Assembly (NCBI RefSeq): GCF_030272615.1
Contig: NC_081407.1
Span: 152,167,048-152,231,047 of the forward strand
Length of the DNA stretch: 64,000 bases
Source of the DNA: Cryptomeria japonica
Taxonomy: Eukaryota; Streptophyta; Pinopsida; Cupressales; Cupressaceae
Direction: 5' to 3'
The first letter of the stretch is position 1; every line of letters starts with the position of its first letter. A program made the position numbers and the translations under genes. Below the pieces are notes generated by a model. The model worked only from the letters and a program-made list of their open reading frames with translations, was not told the origin of the DNA and searched no databases. This document shows, one piece after another, positions 10,873 to 22,049 of the stretch.

Positions 10873-11261
10873 CACTACGGTAAAAATTTTATGAAAAAAT
10901 TGAAATTTTTACTCTATGGCATGCTTCCCGAGGTAGACTTTCGACTAATCCTTGGACTGGCTTGATCCTCAGTCCATTCTTGAACTACGTTTCAAATTTC
11001 GTCCAATTCTGGGTTTGTTTGCTATGCCTTTCCTTCAATTTCGGGTTTTAAAACCCAGACTGCAGGTGGAGAATTTTCTTCAAACTGCAAGTTTTAATGA
11101 TATTCATTGTTATGGTCTTTGTAGGGGAATTTTTGATCAATTACATGTGCACTTTTATTTTAAATATGTCACTTGTAATTTATTTTAAGTTTCCCCTTTG
11201 TTGTTTTTATCTTTTTATTGTTTTTTGGTCATTTTTAGTTAAAATAGGGATTTTTTGGCTC

Positions 11262-11690
11262 AACTGCAAGTAAACTTGCAGTTTGTTCAAAAAACCCCTA
11301 CTTTAATGGTTTTTACATGTAATAGGGATTTTAAATCCCCATTACATATGTGCAAGTGTTTTTAACTTGTTGTAGGGATTTTATTTCCCTTTTACAAGTA
11401 TTTTTAAACTTGTAGTTTGCTCCAAAAAACCCGATTTTGACATAAAAGTGCATTTTTGACAATTTTAAACTTGTCATTTGTCCAACAAAACCCGATTTTG
11501 GCTTGATGAGTGAAAAAGTGAAAAATTAAACTTGCTATTTGTCTTAAAAAACCCGATTTTGACATGAAAGTGGGAAAAGTGAAAATCGAACTTGTTATTT
11601 TCTCTCTAAAACCCGATTTGCTTCATTTTGGACAAATCGAACTTGTCATGTGTCTCCCAAAACCCGATTTTCATGCAAAATTGATTTGTT
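11262..11690. repeat. 60-70 bp degenerate tandem repeat with AAAACCCGATTTTG
   Basis: Five or six units share AACTTGTNATTTGTC followed by AAAACCCGATTTTG, at roughly 11405, 11470, 11540, 11595 and 11645, with a weaker copy near 11275. They lie in the 2 kb leader upstream of the long broken frame. No open frame spans the repeats. Confidence 0.65.
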
Positions 11691-12937
11691 GAAGATTTCA
11701 AAGCAATTTTTTGTGGATATTTTTTAGGGAAGGAAGGCATTTTTGCTTCTACCCTATTTTCATGCAATCATCAACATCTTTCATGCCAAATGGAGGTTAT
11801 ATTGACTGGTTTTTGGAGCTAAATCAACAAAAACGTGGTTCTTTAAACCCACATTTTGGGTGTTTTTTACTTCATAAATTTTCAATCTCCTTAAGCGTTT
11901 TGTCTTCTTCTACCTAGGCGTGGAGGGAGAGAGGGTTTTCGCACCATTTAATGATGTCGTTGGAGTTTATTATGGTGGCCACATGATTTCCTTTGGCCAC
12001 GTTTTCTCCCTTTGGCAGTGTTTTCAATCATTTGGATCATTGTTTCTTCTTCTACCTTAGGCATTTTGCTTGGATGTACACTCTCATTGGCATTTTGGTC
12101 CTCCAAGTTTAAGATTGCTGCTATATTTGGGGCATTTTTACAAAAAACGTGATAAGGATTTGATTTTCCGGATTGCTCCTTTTCACCGGTTTTGCTTCTT
12201 CATTTCAAGAATTGTTGCATTGTTGGAGAAGCATTTTGCATTTTTAAGAAAGGTATGTTCTCCTTCCTTTCTTCTCTTCATTTTATTATTTTCTTGTTTT
12301 CTTTATTTTTCGTTATTAGTTGCATTTTTGGCATGTGATGTTCTTCCCCTAAAAATTGGTTTTCGTGAAAGAAATCTTCCCCTTGAAATGCAATTGTTGA
12401 ATTGCATTGTTCTTCTCAAAATTCCTTCTTAACTTGTATTCGGGATTTTTAATCTCGATTACAAGTTCGCTGGAAATTTTTGTCCTTCCCCTACAATTAA
12501 GGAATTTAATCATTTTTGGTTAAAATTCCAAGCATGAAAAGTGTGAAATAACCCCTCCCTTGCAAATTCGGGTTTTAAAAACTGGATTACATGTTGAAAA
12601 GTTCTTCCCATTTTCATGAAAATGCCTTTCCTGGATATTCCCATTTCTATCCATTCATGTTCCCCATATCCGTACTTTCCATTTCCATCATTTCCCGCAA
12701 GTCAAAATCTCATTTTTCGTCCATTTCTCCATTTTCGAATTTACAAGTGTACTTGTATTCGGGTTTTAAAACCCTGATTGCATGTATGTCCTTTCCAACT
12801 TGTATACTTGCGAAAATTTTCCCAAGATCCGAAATTGGTCAAAGTCAAGATTTTCCCATTTCTCCATATCTCCCCTCTTCCTCTCACAAAACCGTAAAAT
12901 TCAGAGATCAAATTTTTACCCATTTAAAGAAGGAAGA

Positions 12938-15900
12938 ATGATATTTGTAGCTGATTATGATGTTGCCTTAACTCTTTTAAGTCTTCATCACAACATTCCA
13001 GGTTCACAATCGATGTCAGATTTGCCGGCATCGCCAAGTCCAAAGAAAATGAAATACAAATATGACAAATACCAGAATGAGGTTGCACCTTCCCAGGTTT
13101 CTTCTCCTTTGGATCGCATCAGGGACACGGAAATAGGGCACGTCGATATGGCAGAATTCATCAACAGGGTAGAAGATCCACAGGATAACAACTTGCAGCA
13201 GCTATTGGACAGCCATATCCATCATGCATCTTCTTTCCCAGTGGCTGCCCTAGAACTTGAGTTCGTTCTTGCATGCGCCCATCATTTTGACAAAGAGTCA
13301 AGAGTCATCAAAAATGATGATGGTGAAGCTATAATTTGACTTGATGCGGATACAATCGAGAAGGTCTTCAAAATACCTCCTGCACCTGTTTATATGGAAA
13401 TCACCAAAGAAAGTGCAGCAGAGTATTATGTGAAAAGGGAAAAAGATTGCAAGCGACACATCAATAGGTGGATCCAAGAGCCACGTCCTTCCTTCTCAAG
13501 ATGGGCAAAGTTGTACCGTTGTGATTTCAAGTGGGAGATAGGAGACACCATCACTCTTCTCAGCAGGATGATGGGCCTTGAGCACTCTAATGTCTTTGAG
13601 CCATGGATGTATCAATTCATTATGTTCATACGGCAGTCGCATCACATTTCATGGGGTGAAATCATCAGCGATGCTTTGTGCGAACAACTTGCAGCAGTTC
13701 CTACCACTATGACCTTCTTCATGAATTCTTATTTGGTATATTTAGCAGCGTCACTTAGACACTTTCCAGGTCTTTCTACCAAGGGTGATCGCTCACTTAT
13801 ACCAGTTTGGGAATATTATGACCAGTTGCCATTGAAATCTAGCAGACTGCATTTTAGAAGAGTCCAAGATGCATTCTTCGGATATTTCATGTGTCAGTTT
13901 GACGTGGATCTCAGAAACAAAAGAGTATCAGATGAGGCATGGGTCAAGGTGTCTGAGTATGGGTGTTTGTTCCTGCAATTTCCCACCTTCACCTATATGA
14001 GGATTGGATGCTATGATGGTCAGCCATACATGCTTCCAAGATACCCAACCGATAAGATAATTCTTATGGAGTTGGGAAGACAGATCATGGTTGTTCATAC
14101 TTTTTAGTTTGCTAGACACAAGGTTGGAATGGGGATCTCTAGCACAAACCCATTGAAAATTGGTCGATACTCCCTTGTCACATCTGTGAAGGCTAAGGCC
14201 ATGGAGGCTGAATTGCAGGAAATCAAGCTTAAGAGGTTCAAACCTAGAGCTGATTTTGATTATAGAGGTATGAAGGAAAAGATTAAGAAATCCTTTGTGC
14301 ATGTTCATCACATTGAAGACATCTGGGTAGATCTCCGCACGGAAGCCAAAGTTCTGAAGATGGATTACTGTAGGCTCACTGTTGAGCAAATTGTTGACTT
14401 GAACTTGGCGGATATCCCACAAGGGATGATTGATGACGGGCATATACTTGATCCTAAATACATTTCACGAAGGGTTGAGGAAGCTCCACTTCCTTTGATC
14501 CAATGGTCACATAAGGAGTGCGTCTCCATCCTTGATAGATTTTAGCCTATCTTGGGCAACACTAATGCATGGCTAAAAAGTAATGCTGTTAGACTTATCA
14601 AAATCAAGGTTGGTAAAGAAGATGATTCTACAGGGCCTCTTGGACGGAAGTCTGAGATTCAAATTGATAATAAGGAGGGTGCTTCATCTTCAGGCACAAG
14701 GATCAAGTTACGAGTTAGTCATGCAGTAGTGCTTCCTCCTGAGGAGACGACTACTCGTGGGAAGGAGAAATCACGATTCCATGTTCGGGTGATCAATCTG
14801 GATAATCCAGAAGAGGGGCAGCAATCTGACGATGCACCTAAGTCTCCAGTTTCAGACTCGCCTCATGAGGTCATTCCTCCAGTTTCCATTGAGACGCCTC
14901 TTTCTCCTCCCAATTTGCTCGTAGATGAGTCTCCTTAGAATGCAGTTCCCATTTCAGCATACGAGCCTTCTCCTAATCAACAATGAGAAAGTGTGTTGAA
15001 AGTTCTTGAAGATAATCCCACTTGCATTCAGTTATCAGAAATTGATACTTCCACTTCTGGTTTTGAAGAATTCATGAGGCAATCTTCATGTCCATTGGTA
15101 ACTAAGCAAACCGTGGTCGCTATTCAAACAGATATTCCTCCCAGGGTGACCATGGTAATTCAAACAGAAACTGCTTCTCCTTTGCCTACGGCTGCTACTG
15201 GAAGTGAGTTGATGAATTTGCCTCCATGGCTTAGTTCTTTCACCCCGAAAAGAAAGAAGCAAGAGATCTCACCCGATGCCTTTGACTACCAGCAACTCAA
15301 ACAGTCCAGATCCAAAGTTGTTAAGAAGGCGAAGACTATCTCTAGGGTAACTGTTGATAGCAACAAGATGAAAGTAGCTGAAATTGTGGAACCTATTGCA
15401 GATAAACCACTTGATGAAATGTCAGCTGCTGATTATAAGGTTACAAGGGTAGAATTGGGCAAGCAAACACATGAGGTCATTAAACATGATGCTCAGTTTT
15501 CTGTTGCTTCACTAGTGCAAAGGTGTGACGATCTTCTTGCAAAGAAAGACAAGCTAGAAGAAGAAAACTGACAGCTCATGGCAGCCATTCATAAAATCAC
15601 AAAACCTGTTGCTGAAGGGAGTAACTCCATAGGTTCTTCTGGTTCCCAAGAATCGATTCGTGGAGTGGAAAGGGCTGCTCAGAAAGTACAAGCACTGGAT
15701 TCCTGGGTTGATCAACTTCATGATCAATGTGTACAAGTGGTAAAAGACATTTTTCAAATAATGTCTAAGTTGGAAACCATTGAGGAGAAACTGGATCAGA
15801 CTTCTAACACTTTCAAAAAGAATCTGGAAAGTGTTGAGAAAAGTCTGGCAATCTGGCGTACCATGCCCCAACAACAACTGAGTATTTTGCAGGAGCACGC

Positions 15901-16369
15901 CATCATCTCTTCCAGGGTCATGTACTTGGAATTTGAGGAACTCATGGAAAACAAGACCCTTGTTCTTAAATCCCTCATTGAGGAGATCAGTGATGCAAGG
16001 AGATTCTGGGATGAAGTCTATCGAGGTATTGTCTCACATTGCGAAAGGGCCTCTTGCAATATAGTAAGTCAGGATGGAGAGTCGATTCCAGAAGAAGAGG
16101 TTCTTGCTGATTTACAGATGAGGATTCATAATGAATGGAGGAGCGAACAATTCTCAGCAGCTTCAATTCAAGCATTGATGAAACACCAAACCTTTTTGCA
16201 TGAGATCCAGTCTATCCTGGATAAAGACAATTCGGCGCTCCTCCGCTATTACGACACTATTGTGAAGACTATGGTTGTTGCTAAGAGCACCCATGAACCG
16301 AATCCCGAGGAACTACAAGCGAGCATCCAAAAATTTCAAAGATTCGTGTCTCCACAAAATGCAACTTAA
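12938..16369 (+). pseudogene. Long unrecognised retroelement-type ORF broken only by stop codons
   Basis: A single frame runs from ATG 12938 to TAA 16367-16369, about 1140 codons, with no frameshift. It is interrupted by six stops: TGA 13337, TAG 14105, TAG 14543, TAG 14936, TGA 14983 and TGA 15569. The first half (13340-14540) is a dense globular region rich in Trp, Tyr and Phe, with phrases such as IEKVFKIPPAPVYMEITKES and FEPWMYQFIMFIRQSHHISW. The middle (14600-15350) is Ser/Pro-rich and basic. The last third (15470-16000) is strongly helical and coiled-coil-like. There is no protease, RT, integrase or zinc knuckle. I do not recognise the family. It could be the cargo or gag-like frame of a large non-autonomous retroelement, or a transposon-captured plant gene. 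All six stops are one C-to-T change away from CAG or CGA. Confidence 0.7.
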
Positions 16370-16677
16370 GTGTTTTTCAATACTTAGTTGAATTTTCCCT
16401 CTTTTGTAATCTTTAGTTGTAATTTTGTTTTGACAAGTTACATGTAAAAGTATTTTTGTAAAATGCAAGTTACACATTACTTGCACTTTTGTAATTACAT
16501 GTAAGGCAACTACAAGTTGTGTCCAATTAGGACTGTAGTTGGAATAAGTCTTAGTTAGTTAGAGTAACTCTTAGTTAATTAATGAAGTCTCAGTTATTTA
16601 TTGAATGAGTCTTGGTGGTTGAGAGAATCTCTCAAGTTAGTTAGGATCCTCCCACCTTTTTCTCAAGGCTCCTCCTC
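16370..16677. promoter_or_regulatory. U3-like upstream region of a plus-strand promoter
   Basis: AT-rich DNA follows the stop of the long frame, with repeated words ACATGTAA and AAGTTACA (16436-16505) and TTAGTTA (16548-16600). These are typical of an LTR U3 or promoter. There is no coding frame. The paired upstream LTR was not found, so the status remains open. Confidence 0.35.
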
Positions 16678-16685
16678 TATAAATA
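16678..16685 (+). promoter_or_regulatory. TATA box before the AGTCTTTGAGCT leader
   Basis: CCTCTATAAATACTTGAGAGG contains a consensus plant TATAAATA box. About 75 bp downstream begins the motif-rich leader. Transcription would run on the plus strand from around 16710. Confidence 0.55.
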
Positions 16686-16752
16686 CTTGAGAGGTCCATT
16701 GTAAATATATCTTTTGGAAAGCAAGCAAAAACTCTGCCAAATTTACAGCAAG

Positions 16753-17218
16753 AAGTCTTTGAGCTTATGTATGTGGATTGAAAGTTTTTGAAGAATAATA
16801 AAGAAGGATTACTCAAGTTTTGAGTCTTTGAGCTACATGTTTGAGTTTGAATCTTTTATTTCTTCTATGCCAAGTGTTTCTAAAGGAGTTTAGCCCAATC
16901 TGATTTGAAGTCTTTGAGCTGCAAGTAGAGAAGATTAATTAAAATAGGAAACTCTCTTGAAGGAGCAACAAGTCTTTGAGCTTGCGTCTATTCTTGAGAA
17001 AAATTACTGTTTGATAAGAAATAGCAGCAAGTCTTTGAGCTTGCATTAGTTCTTGTCTTTGTGTTAAAAGAATAAATTATTCTAGTCTTTGAGCTGTTAT
17101 CTTTTATTCATTGTAAAAATTTAGTATAGCAAAGGGTAGATAGGACTTCCAATAGTCAAGTCTTTGAGCTTGATATTGTTGTCCCGTCCCAAAAGAAGTG
17201 ACGGAAGTCTTTGTGCTT
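16753..17218 (+). repeat. Eight spaced copies of AGTCTTTGAGCT
   Basis: The 12-mer AGTCTTTGAGCT occurs near 16754, 16823, 16909, 16971, 17030, 17083 and 17159, with a variant AGTCTTTGTGCT near 17206. Spacing is about 50-85 bp. Between copies the sequence differs. The array starts about 70 bp downstream of the TATA box, so it would lie in the transcribed leader. The motif is more conserved than its surroundings. Confidence 0.8.
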
Positions 17219-18060
17219 TCAGGAAACTTCATTTCCTTTCTCTCATTTCACTTGAAAGTAGTTACTGCTGTTCATTTTCAATCGCTATCCTTTTCTATGA
17301 AGAGAAAAGGATATTGTCTTTCTTGAAGAAAGAAGGAAGACTGCTGTCCCATCCTGTTTTTATTTCAGTTTTAGTTAGATAGGGGGAGCCTTCCCTTAAT
17401 TAGGAGAGTTTTTACTCGTGTGCTGTGGTTGAAACCACAATTTTGTATATTTCCCCCAAGTGTACAAAATTTTCAACCAACATGTTCTTCATTTTCAAAT
17501 GTATAGTTTTCTTTTATGATACATTGAATCAGTTACTCCCACGGCCTGTGTGGGACACAATACTTTTGATATTTATGAATAATGAAAGCAATTTTTTTTT
17601 TATACACAGTTGTAAACTCTTCTTTTTGAAAACACTTGCATTGAATCCGTTATTCATTTGATATCATCTATTGCTCGTATGAACACTTAGCATAATCAGA
17701 TATGTACCTTTAATTTCTCAATGTAAATGTTGTACCAACTCTACCTGATTGAGCTGGAAGCGAAATGAGGTAACACATCTGACCACTTGTTCTCTTGCAA
17801 TACCATTTTGAGAATGAAATTAGCAGTTGAGACATTTTGATTATGGAGGTCTCTTCAACAAGTTGACTTGGAACCTTTATTTTTAGTACTAACCCCCTTT
17901 CGTGCATTTTTTTATTTTTGTTTGTCTCTTTGCCTTTTGTTTATTTTTGTCTTGTTTTGTGTGTCCTTGCATGTGATTGTGTGAACTAAAATCTTAAGCT
18001 TGGGGGCTTGTTCCCTTGAATTTAGTGATGTCTTATCTCCTTGTATTCTTTCTCTCAGTT

Positions 18061-18105
<45 letters not shown>

Positions 18106-18156
18106 CTTTATCATGAGTGTGCACATAGGCTCATACTTTGATAAAATGTGGGCTAA
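17219..18156. other. Retroelement-like non-coding tail, no gene seen
   Basis: AGGGGGAG (17382-17389) resembles a polypurine tract. CCACAATTTTGTATATTTCC through TTCAACCAACA (about 17437-17480) resembles an LTR end. CTTGGGGGCTTGTTCCCTTG near 17999 is the kind of phrase I associate with the region between pol and 3' LTR in plant gypsy elements. No open frame of note is present. Confidence 0.35.
18062..18102. repeat. (CT)20 microsatellite
   Basis: An uninterrupted CT run of about 40 bp. The minus-strand Glu-Arg repeat peptide it encodes is an artefact. Confidence 0.95.
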
Positions 18157-18489
18157 ATGTAGTGTTGTAAACTATAAGCTTACAATTTACACCACTTTTT
18201 GTGCCCCTACCTCAGTATGACCCATTTTAGCTCTCATCAAAGCCTTTTTTTGACCATTTACCTCAAAAATGATGTTATATGTTCACATGGTGGTTTGAAC
18301 CTTTGTCTTGGGCTATGTGCACCCTATCTTTGACCTATTCACCTTGTTTTGGGTGGAAAATGATGCCTAGGGTGCCCTTTTTATAGGATAGTGGTGTCCG
18401 TGTATGTTTCTTGCTAGTTGGTTTCAAATCACAATGTCTCAATTTGACCATTGGAGGTCGGCCTAATCGGGGAAATACCTTGAGAACCC

Positions 18490-18497
18490 TATATAAG
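18490..18497 (+). promoter_or_regulatory. TATA box of the LTR-like segment
   Basis: TATATAAG in the context GAACCCTATATAAGAGATTC is a good plant TATA box for plus-strand transcription starting near 18525. Confidence 0.5.
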
Positions 18498-18709
18498 AGA
18501 TTCTTTTATTACATTTTCACATCCATAATTTATATCACAAGCATTTATTATCAAGCACTCAAATCATCAAGCATTCATAGAGACTCGGGGCAACATTTCA
18601 TCCCACCATATCCTTCAAGCATTCTTTGAGTTCTATACACCATGGAGTAGAAAATTACATCAACATTCATGCAAGCATTCGTTTATGATTAGGTTATTCA
18701 TGTCATGTT

Positions 18710-18791
18710 ATTGGATCGATACTTGTGATCACATTCAAAGAGCATTACATATTGGATCAATACTCGTGATCACATTCAAAGAGCATTACAT
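18710..18791. repeat. Tandem duplication of 41 bp
   Basis: Two adjacent copies (18710-18750 and 18751-18791) begin ATTGGATC and end AAGAGCATTACAT. They differ at two transition sites (GATACTTG versus AATACTCG). Confidence 0.9.
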
Positions 18792-19060
18792 CATCAACAT
18801 ATAATCATCTACACCAAATCTATGTTAAAATATTCAACATTTACTTCAATATTTGAATTCCTTTCAAGGGGCTAATTCCAAATCTAGGGTTTGACCTAGG
18901 AAAACGCCCATTCCCAACATCATTCTCTCTTTTGTAGGTGTAGGTTATTGTTTGAGAGCTATAAATATGGAATTAGGTAGAGTAAACCGAGACAATCAGA
19001 TTTGTCTTTTGTAGGGGTGAAAAGTGGAGGATAGGGTCACTCTACACACCTCTGTTTGAT

Positions 19061-21519
19061 GTATTTTGGACAAAACTTTTGGGGTAGATTTTGAGCAATA
19101 TTTTGATTTTGAATAGGTCAATTTCATTTGCAGCCAACATGCTGGGGATAGGGTTGTGTGGAGCTCCATTGTCCTTCTTTTTCAAGCTCAGATTCCAGTC
19201 ATAGGTTCCATTCATCTTCCTCATCTTAGTTATGTGTTTATGTTAATTTGCATCAATTTTCCATCTTTAGCCCTTGATCTAGCATTTAATTTTCATCTTT
19301 ACAATATCCAATTCAACCCTCGCAAAGGGAGCCATCTAAAATCAATCAACATGCACCCTTTGGAGGTGAATCCATTAATTTCATCTCCCTTCAATATAAT
19401 CGTTGTGTGAAATAGGTTTACTCCTTGTCTGCATAGCTAAACTAGTGAATACCCTATTTCACCACCTTACAAGATGGATTATGAATGCTCTCTAATAATA
19501 TTTTCTCACAATCCCCAATTATTCTTTGAGAATCTCAAAATGAATGATAAATGTCCTTAAATACTATATAACATGTAAATCTACATACATGTCATGTGCT
19601 AGGTCAACTCACAATGGCTAGTGAAAAGGTTTATAAGGTTAAATTTGATTTATTTTTTTACAATTCAGAGGTCCAAATCTATGATTGAGCAAGTAACTTG
19701 GGTTAATTCTACACTTTGACAAATGGGAGATGTAGGAATCGAGTTTAATCTGGGTGATGAATAATGGTAGGGACAAGATAAAATAAGGCCATGAGCTAAA
19801 CTTTAATGCAAGACTATGTCATTTGGAGACATTCTAATTGAAGTGGGAACAAAACATAACGTAAAAAGGGGTTGAGTTTGCAAATTTCACCATTACAATT
19901 ATTCATTTTGAGATCATTGAAGAATATTTAGGGATTATAAAAAAAATATTATTAGGAAGCATTTATGATACATCCATATCAACATTATTATCGAATACAT
20001 TGATATACATCATCTTACGCATCCTAATTATTTCCTTGTTGTCATTGATATTAGTCTAGACCACCATTGAATTAGTCTACCTAGGGGCTTAACTAAGGAG
20101 AGCTTGCCACATGCTTAGCAAGCTCCCAAATGGTGTTTGTAGACACCGCCCCACTTTAGACACATGTACAACAAAGTGAGGCAAGCAAATTTCATTTATC
20201 AAACTTATAGCTAGCTCACTTTTGTATGTCCAAGTTCAATTTTATATGTTAGTTCACTTTCATATAGCTAAACCTTAATATAAAACAAACATATTATGAT
20301 TTTTGAAGTGTTTATACAATCAAATTCTAAAATTCTAAAACTATATGAATAAATTCCTAACATCCTCAATAATTACATGAAAGACGTTTCCTTATCTGAG
20401 ATGAACCAACTGACTTTGAAGATCAACAACATAGACTATGAGAAATAGGATGCAAGATGATTAAAGTCATCTTGACCAATGATTTTTCTCTATTTTTCAT
20501 TCGCCCTTTTTTGACTCACTAATATCAAAAATAGATGAGTAGATACAACCAATGCAAATACCAAAAAGAACACAATGCTAATAAATGTATTAGAGAACAT
20601 CATTGACACTCTGTGGTGATTGACCGTAAATTAACCTCTCTTTTCTAACTTTGACATTCACTAATGTTCTTGGCAAATGCATCTCTTCATGGAACTACCT
20701 TTCGTATCACTAGTAGAAATAAATTGACCATTCAACACTTCTACTAGTTTGCTGTGTGTTTTTTTCTTGGTTTCAAATTTCATTATGAAAATGATATGGT
20801 TAATCTTTTTTTATATGTTATATATATTTTAAAAAAAATTAAACTTCTAACATATAAAAAATATAAACATACAAATCTAGAGATGTAAAAATATTATAAA
20901 TTACCTAGTGTCCAAATTCTATGAGGTTTCATTCTACACAAAAGTTTTTAAAATAATTTTCAAATTGTACAAGAGAAATAGAAAAACATGCCATTTCATT
21001 GAGCTATTTAAATTGAATTTCAATTTTATATTATATATTTAAGTTAATTATATAATAGGAGATTTATATTTATATTTAATATTTATTTAATATTATTTGA
21101 TTATATATTTATTATATATATAATTTATGTTTTGGTATTTTATAATAGATTTATAAATATAATACTATTTAAGTTAATCATCTATAAAGTCATAAGTATT
21201 TATTTTACAACTTGTATTTATACTTTGTTTTAAGAAAAAAATATTACTTGTTCATAAGATAATATTTTAAAGAATTTAAGTATATTATAATAAAATTTAT
21301 TTTATGTAAATTTGGTTAATTTAGTTTATTGTTAATTAAATCATATGCTTATTTATTTAGAATAAGTTAGATAAAGAAATTTACATGTAATATATGTTTA
21401 ATCTTTATTTAGTATTTAATTACATAATACATATCTTTTATTTACTATAATATATTATATATTATTAAATAAAAATATAAAATTAATGAGCATAATATAT
21501 TATTGAAAACTACTTTTCT
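19061..21519. other. AT-rich spacer with small hairpins, no gene seen
   Basis: Only short frames occur. GTGAAATAGG (19407-19416) pairs with CCTATTTCAC (19453-19462). GAGCTTGC (20100-20107) pairs with GCAAGCTC (20118-20125), directly before GGTGTTTGTAGACACC (20132-20147), which resembles an LTR start. 20800-21500 is extremely AT-rich with TATATA runs. Confidence 0.4.
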
Positions 21520-21805
21520 CTCTATCTATTTGTCTCTATCTTCCTTGGTCTATCTCCATTTCTACTTTTATCTTCCTCTCTCATTCTATCTTCATCTCTT
21601 CCTTTTTATCTCTAGACATGTCTCCCTATATCCATCCATCTCTCCCTCTATCTCCCCATCTCCTTCATAGACCTCTATATCTATATATCTTTTCCTATCT
21701 ATCTCTATCTCTCCATATTTCTTTCTATCTCCCCCTCTCTATATATTTATCTCTTTCACAATTCTCTCCATCTCTATCTCCTTACCCCCTCTATCTCTCC
21801 CTACT
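21520..21805. repeat. Pyrimidine-rich TCTATCTC low-complexity tract
   Basis: The plus strand is almost all C and T with A, in words such as TCTATCTCC, CTCTCTATC and CCATCTCT. It is the same kind of strand-biased DNA as 1080-5870 but on the opposite strand. The 65-codon frame here is a Ser/Leu/Pro repeat artefact. Confidence 0.75.
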
Positions 21806-22049
21806 AAAAATATAATGTGAGCCTTTTGGTAGGCCCCAATTGATCTCATATACTACAAAAAATTATGCATAGAAAAGACTTAATTGACCTTCACACCTCT
21901 TAGGTGTACCCATTACACACAAAGATACAATTGCTAATATAAACCATTATTTAAAATTCAACTAAATATTATATTGATTTATCTATTTAAAATTTGGAAT
22001 TAATTACTTTTTTATTAATTAATCACTTACACTTGAAAAAAGGACAAAT

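Larger units (their letters stand above)
18157..19060 (+). mobile_element. LTR-like segment with TATA box and internal duplication
   Basis: The segment begins TGTAGTGTTGTAAAC. It contains CTATATAAGAG at 18489-18499 followed by a C/A-rich leader with repeated CAAGCATT words, and carries a 41-bp tandem duplication. This is the layout of a gypsy LTR (U3, TATA, R, U5). No partner LTR, primer site or target duplication is identified, so both ends are uncertain. Confidence 0.4.

Noticed and set aside
17912-18124. Minus frame with a Glu-Arg repeat
   Set aside because: It is produced by the CT microsatellite.
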